This document shows positions 5,677 to 8,254 of a DNA stretch of 8,254 nt, piece by piece. Location: contig CALIGP010000397.1 of NCBI GenBank assembly GCA_938021455.1, forward strand, positions 1 through 8,254. The letters run 5' to 3'. The notes beneath the pieces are model-generated. The model was not told the DNA's origin. It ran no database searches and was given only the letters and a program-made list of their open reading frames with translations. This DNA comes from an uncultured Lewinella sp. GTDB taxonomy: Bacteria > Bacteroidota > Bacteroidia > Chitinophagales > Saprospiraceae. Within the stretch, counting starts at the first letter, position 1. Each line of letters opens with the position of its first letter. Position numbers and translations under genes: made by a program.

Positions 5677-5871
5677 TAGCGTAACGCTTCTAGGGAAAAG
5701 CATCAGGCGCGGACGCAGGTGCAAAAAAAGTTATTGGAACAGGGGGAGCCCAACCTCCAGCACGTAAAAAACAATTCTGTTTTATAGTTTGACCCAATAG
5801 CCCCACACCACTACCCACAAGCCACCTTACTTTAAGTGTCGCTATAAAGTCTCATCATAAATCGTGTAGTC

Positions 5872-7665
5872 ATGAAACAACTTCTCTATTTACTACTGCT
5901 AGTTTCACTACCTGTTGCTGTATTCGCACAGCAAGATTTCCTGCTGGAAGCAGAATCTTTCCCTACGCCCGGTGGCTGGCTGATAGATCAGCAATTCGTC
6001 GAGCAAATGGGCTCCTCCTATTTGATTGCCCATGGTTCAGGTAATCCGGTGCAAGACGCCGTTGCGGAGGTCAAACTTTCCCAGAAGGGCCTCTATCACG
6101 TGTGGGCCCGGACGAAAAACTGGGTTCCTGGCAACTGGGAAGCACCGGGACAATTCAGCATCAGCATCAACGGTAAGAACCTCACGAATAAGCTGGGCCT
6201 CACTCCAGGCTGGGGCTGGGAGTATGCCGGTAGCGTGAAGAACCGAGGCAAAACATTACGTATCAGCTTACGTGATCTCACTGGTTTTGATGGCCGCTGC
6301 GACGCCATTTACTTTAGCCAGGATCGCGAAGCGACCCCACCCAATGGCGGAGAAGCCTTAGCCGAATGGCGCAAGGATAAAAGCGGCACGCCGGAGGCGC
6401 CCGAAACCACCAAAGCGTACGACCTGATCGTTACCGGAGGTGGTATCTCCGGATGCGCCGCCGCGATGGCCGCCGCAGAGAGCGGCCTGCGGGTGGCGCT
6501 TATCCATGACCGCCCCGTTCTCGGGGGAAATGCCAGTAGCGAAATCAGGGTCCACACCCTGGGAATTTACGGCAAGTTTGGCCGCTTACTAAAATTGATC
6601 GACACCGAGAAATACCCCAACGGCCACCCGGACGCCATCAAAGACCAGCAGAAGCGGGACGACAACATGGCCAATTTCCCCAACATCGACCTTTATCTCA
6701 GCTGGCGTGCCTACGATGCCGTTGCCGTGGACAATCAGATTCAACACGTCGATGCCCGCCACACGGCCACCAACGAGCGCATCCGCTTTACGGCACCGCT
6801 CTTCGTTGACGCCACCGGTGACGGCTGGATTGGCTACTGGGCCGGGGCCGAGTTCTCCTACGGTCGGGAAAGCGTTGACACCTACGGCGAGGAATGGACG
6901 AAGTGGGGCGAAATCTGGAGCCCTGAAGAAGCAGACAATGCCGTGATGGGCTCTTCCATTCTTTTTCAGACGCGGATAGTGGATGAGCCCGTCGTTTTCC
7001 CGGACGTTCCCTGGGCCACGCCGGTAGCCGGCGAGCACGCCGCCGTAGCGGGAGAATGGTATTGGGAGTTTACCCGCGATGATCTCCACCAGATCGATGA
7101 TGCAGAAGATATCCGGGATCATATGCTACGGGCCATTTACGGCTCCTACGCAAACGCCAAAAAGCTGCCCGAAAACGCCAACTACGCCATTGACTGGGTG
7201 GGCTACCTCGTGGGTAAACGCGAAAGCCGTCGCTTGGTCGGGGATCATATCTTCACCTTCAACGATGTGCGTAACAACACGCCCTTCCCGGACTCCGTCG
7301 TGCAGGAGATACGGGCGGTTGACGTACACTACCAACGAAACCTTCTGGAGGAGGAAACCCCTGACTTCCTGTCCGAAGCCCTGTTTTACCGGAACGGTGT
7401 ATACTTCATACCCTACCGGAGTTTGTACTCCAAAAACATCCGTAACCTGTTTATGGCGGGGCGTAACTTCAGCTGCTCACACATCGGCCTGGGAGGGCCG
7501 CGGGTGATGAATACCTGCGGGCAAATGGGCGCCGCTGTTGGCTTCGCGGCATCCCTGTGTAAGAAGTACGAGGTCACTCCCCGTGCGATCTACGAAACCC
7601 ACTTGAAGGAGTACATGCAACTGATCGAAGACCAACAGGAAACCCAACTAGCAGAAAAGCGATGA
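5872..7665 (+). CDS. Secreted FAD-dependent oxidoreductase with N-terminal beta-sandwich domain
   Basis: The 597-residue protein starts with a clear Sec signal peptide (MKQLLYLLLLVSLPVAVFA, cleaved before QQDF); no twin-arginine motif is present. Residues about 22-150 form a carbohydrate-binding-like beta-sandwich seen at the front of xanthan-lyase-like and related proteins (LLEAESF, GLYHVWARTKNW, CDAIYFSQD). From 183, YDLIVTGGGISGCAAAMAAAESGLRVALI is a Rossmann FAD-binding motif (GGGISG, 189-194), followed by RPVLGGNASSEIRVH (214-228). LFVDATGDGWIGYWAGAEF (310-328), GKRESRRLVGDHIF (448-461) and the C-terminal FMAGRNFSCSHIGLGGPRVMNTCGQMGAAVG (527-557) are hallmarks of the PF12831-type FAD_oxidored family, common in polysaccharide loci of Bacteroidota and Planctomycetota but functionally poorly known. 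It probably oxidises a sugar or sugar derivative outside the cytoplasm. It lies 195 bp after the GH117 gene; an imperfect promoter-like TATAGTTTG (5783-5791) precedes it, so it may be separately expressed. Its stop overlaps the next start. Confidence 0.88.
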   Translation: MKQLLYLLLLVSLPVAVFAQQDFLLEAESFPTPGGWLIDQQFVEQMGSSYLIAHGSGNPVQDAVAEVKLSQKGLYHVWARTKNWVPGNWEAPGQFSISINGKNLTNKLGLTPGWGWEYAGSVKNRGKTLRISLRDLTGFDGRCDAIYFSQDREATPPNGGEALAEWRKDKSGTPEAPETTKAYDLIVTGGGISGCAAAMAAAESGLRVALIHDRPVLGGNASSEIRVHTLGIYGKFGRLLKLIDTEKYPNGHPDAIKDQQKRDDNMANFPNIDLYLSWRAYDAVAVDNQIQHVDARHTATNERIRFTAPLFVDATGDGWIGYWAGAEFSYGRESVDTYGEEWTKWGEIWSPEEADNAVMGSSILFQTRIVDEPVVFPDVPWATPVAGEHAAVAGEWYWEFTRDDLHQIDDAEDIRDHMLRAIYGSYANAKKLPENANYAIDWVGYLVGKRESRRLVGDHIFTFNDVRNNTPFPDSVVQEIRAVDVHYQRNLLEEETPDFLSEALFYRNGVYFIPYRSLYSKNIRNLFMAGRNFSCSHIGLGGPRVMNTCGQMGAAVGFAASLCKKYEVTPRAIYETHLKEYMQLIEDQQETQLAEKR

Positions 7666-8254
7666 AGTCGCCTGAGCGTATTCCAGATCGGTATGCAAAA
7701 CCCTACCTAAGTGTTTTTTTGCTTTGGGGGCTATGCGCGTGGTGGTTGATGGGAGGTGGCTTGCCGGTAAATAAGCCGACACACCTACGGACTGATATTG
7801 AGCTGGCAACGATAGGCAAAAGTGAAGTGGCCTTCCAGTTCCTTAATCCGGACACCTCCATCACTCACCAGATGAATCTACTCTATTCATCGGAGGGAAT
7901 ACCATTGCTATACTACGCCGACATAAACACACCCGTTTGCATCGACGGTGTCTGTAAGCCGGTATTCCTGGAAATGTATTGGGATCTGCTGGGAGATTAC
8001 GTCGGTTATGGTGAATACCCCGACCGCCCCCTGACCAAATACGACCATGATTCCTTTCTCCCCGAAGACCACGAAAAATTGCACGGGCTGCTACTGGACC
8101 GCCACTCGATTCTGGACCGAAAAGCGCTTGAAGACCTCTACGACCTGAGGGGCGTAAGCCAGGACAAGATCGCTTATAACGGGGTAGAGATTGATGGCAT
8201 CAGCGGTGCAACCAAGAAGGAGATAACCGCCTCTGTCGTCAGCGGAGCCCTCTA
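7662..8254 (+). CDS. Membrane-anchored FMN-binding-like protein with ApbE-type flavinylation motif (3' end outside window)
   Basis: The ATG at 7662 overlaps the preceding TGA (ATGA, 4 bp), a typical sign of translational coupling; 197 complete codons follow to the window edge. Residues 14-36 (PYLSVFLLWGLCAWWLM and following GGGLPV) form one hydrophobic helix preceded by Lys/Arg, so the rest should be extracytoplasmic, as a signal anchor or uncleaved signal. C93 and C98 form a C-x4-C pair (VCIDGVCK). LGDYVGYGEYP (110-120) and the terminal VEIDGISGATKKEI (175-188) resemble the end of an FMN_bind domain. DGISGAT fits the D-x-x-[ST]-G-A-[ST] pattern at which ApbE attaches FMN to a Thr in NqrC/RnfG-type proteins, making Thr184 the predicted site. 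Coupling to a secreted FAD oxidoreductase suggests it passes electrons to or from that enzyme. The domain similarity is judged by eye and is distant; an unrelated lipoprotein-like partner is the alternative. Confidence 0.7.
   Translation, partial: MKSPERIPDRYAKPYLSVFLLWGLCAWWLMGGGLPVNKPTHLRTDIELATIGKSEVAFQFLNPDTSITHQMNLLYSSEGIPLLYYADINTPVCIDGVCKPVFLEMYWDLLGDYVGYGEYPDRPLTKYDHDSFLPEDHEKLHGLLLDRHSILDRKALEDLYDLRGVSQDKIAYNGVEIDGISGATKKEITASVVSGAL

Noticed and set aside
5674..5692. Imperfect inverted repeat TAG-T-AGCG/CGCT-T-CTA just after the GH117 stop, considered as a terminator
   Set aside because: The stem has only four uninterrupted pairs, a T-T mismatch and no following T-run, so termination cannot be supported.
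5161..5724. 187-codon minus-strand open frame opposite the GH117 gene
   Set aside because: It is antisense to strongly conserved GH117 motifs and shows no domain or signal features of its own.
5783..5791. TATAGTTTG as promoter of the FAD oxidoreductase gene
   Set aside because: It has three bases rather than two between TA and TTTG and no -33 partner, so it is mentioned in the gene entry but not called as a feature.

Overview
The window looks like part of a marine-type Bacteroidota chromosome. The grounds are several exact or near matches to the Bacteroidota promoter element TAnnTTTG upstream of genes, little sign of strong Shine-Dalgarno sequences, and a gene set typical of polysaccharide-degrading members of this phylum: a GH117-type lipoprotein, a DUF1593/Sde182-type secreted protein, and a secreted FAD-dependent oxidoreductase with an N-terminal beta-sandwich. 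The GC-rich coding style and gene content would suit Saprospiria (Lewinella-like), but that is inference; no rRNA or other marker is present.

Layout. 1-240 (minus) is the 5' part of a short-chain dehydrogenase/reductase, about 42% GC by hand count and clearly more AT-rich than the rest. 241-819 is a long divergent intergenic region holding a good minus-strand promoter next to a perfect 10+2+10 inverted repeat of the kind bound by FadR-type GntR repressors, plus a 14-bp palindrome nearer the SDR gene. 820-1680 (plus) is a flavin reductase-like split-barrel protein. 1831-2703 (plus) is a small secreted Asp-box (BNR) beta-propeller protein. It converges on 2756-4204 (minus), a secreted DUF1593/Sde182-family protein with a nucleoside-hydrolase-like acidic cluster. 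Divergent from that is 4396-5676 (plus), a lipoprotein recognisable as GH117 (3,6-anhydro-alpha-L-galactosidase type). 5872-7665 (plus) is a Sec-exported FAD-dependent oxidoreductase. It overlaps by 4 bp (ATGA) with 7662-8254 (plus, cut by the window end), a membrane-anchored protein ending in a DGISGAT motif that resembles the covalent FMN attachment site used by ApbE.

How it may work together. The GH117 lipoprotein and the DUF1593 protein share a 190-bp control region with two identical TTAGGCCTA sites, one next to each predicted promoter, suggesting co-regulation as a saccharide-utilisation locus. The oxidoreductase and the putative flavinylated anchor protein look translationally coupled and may form an extracytoplasmic redox pair acting on the released sugar. 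The SDR gene seems to belong to a separate, compositionally different locus. Its operator resembles hexuronate-type GntR sites, so a role in uronate (for example alginate monomer) reduction is a reasonable but unproven guess. No RNA genes, insertion sequences, CRISPR arrays or SusC/SusD pair were found.
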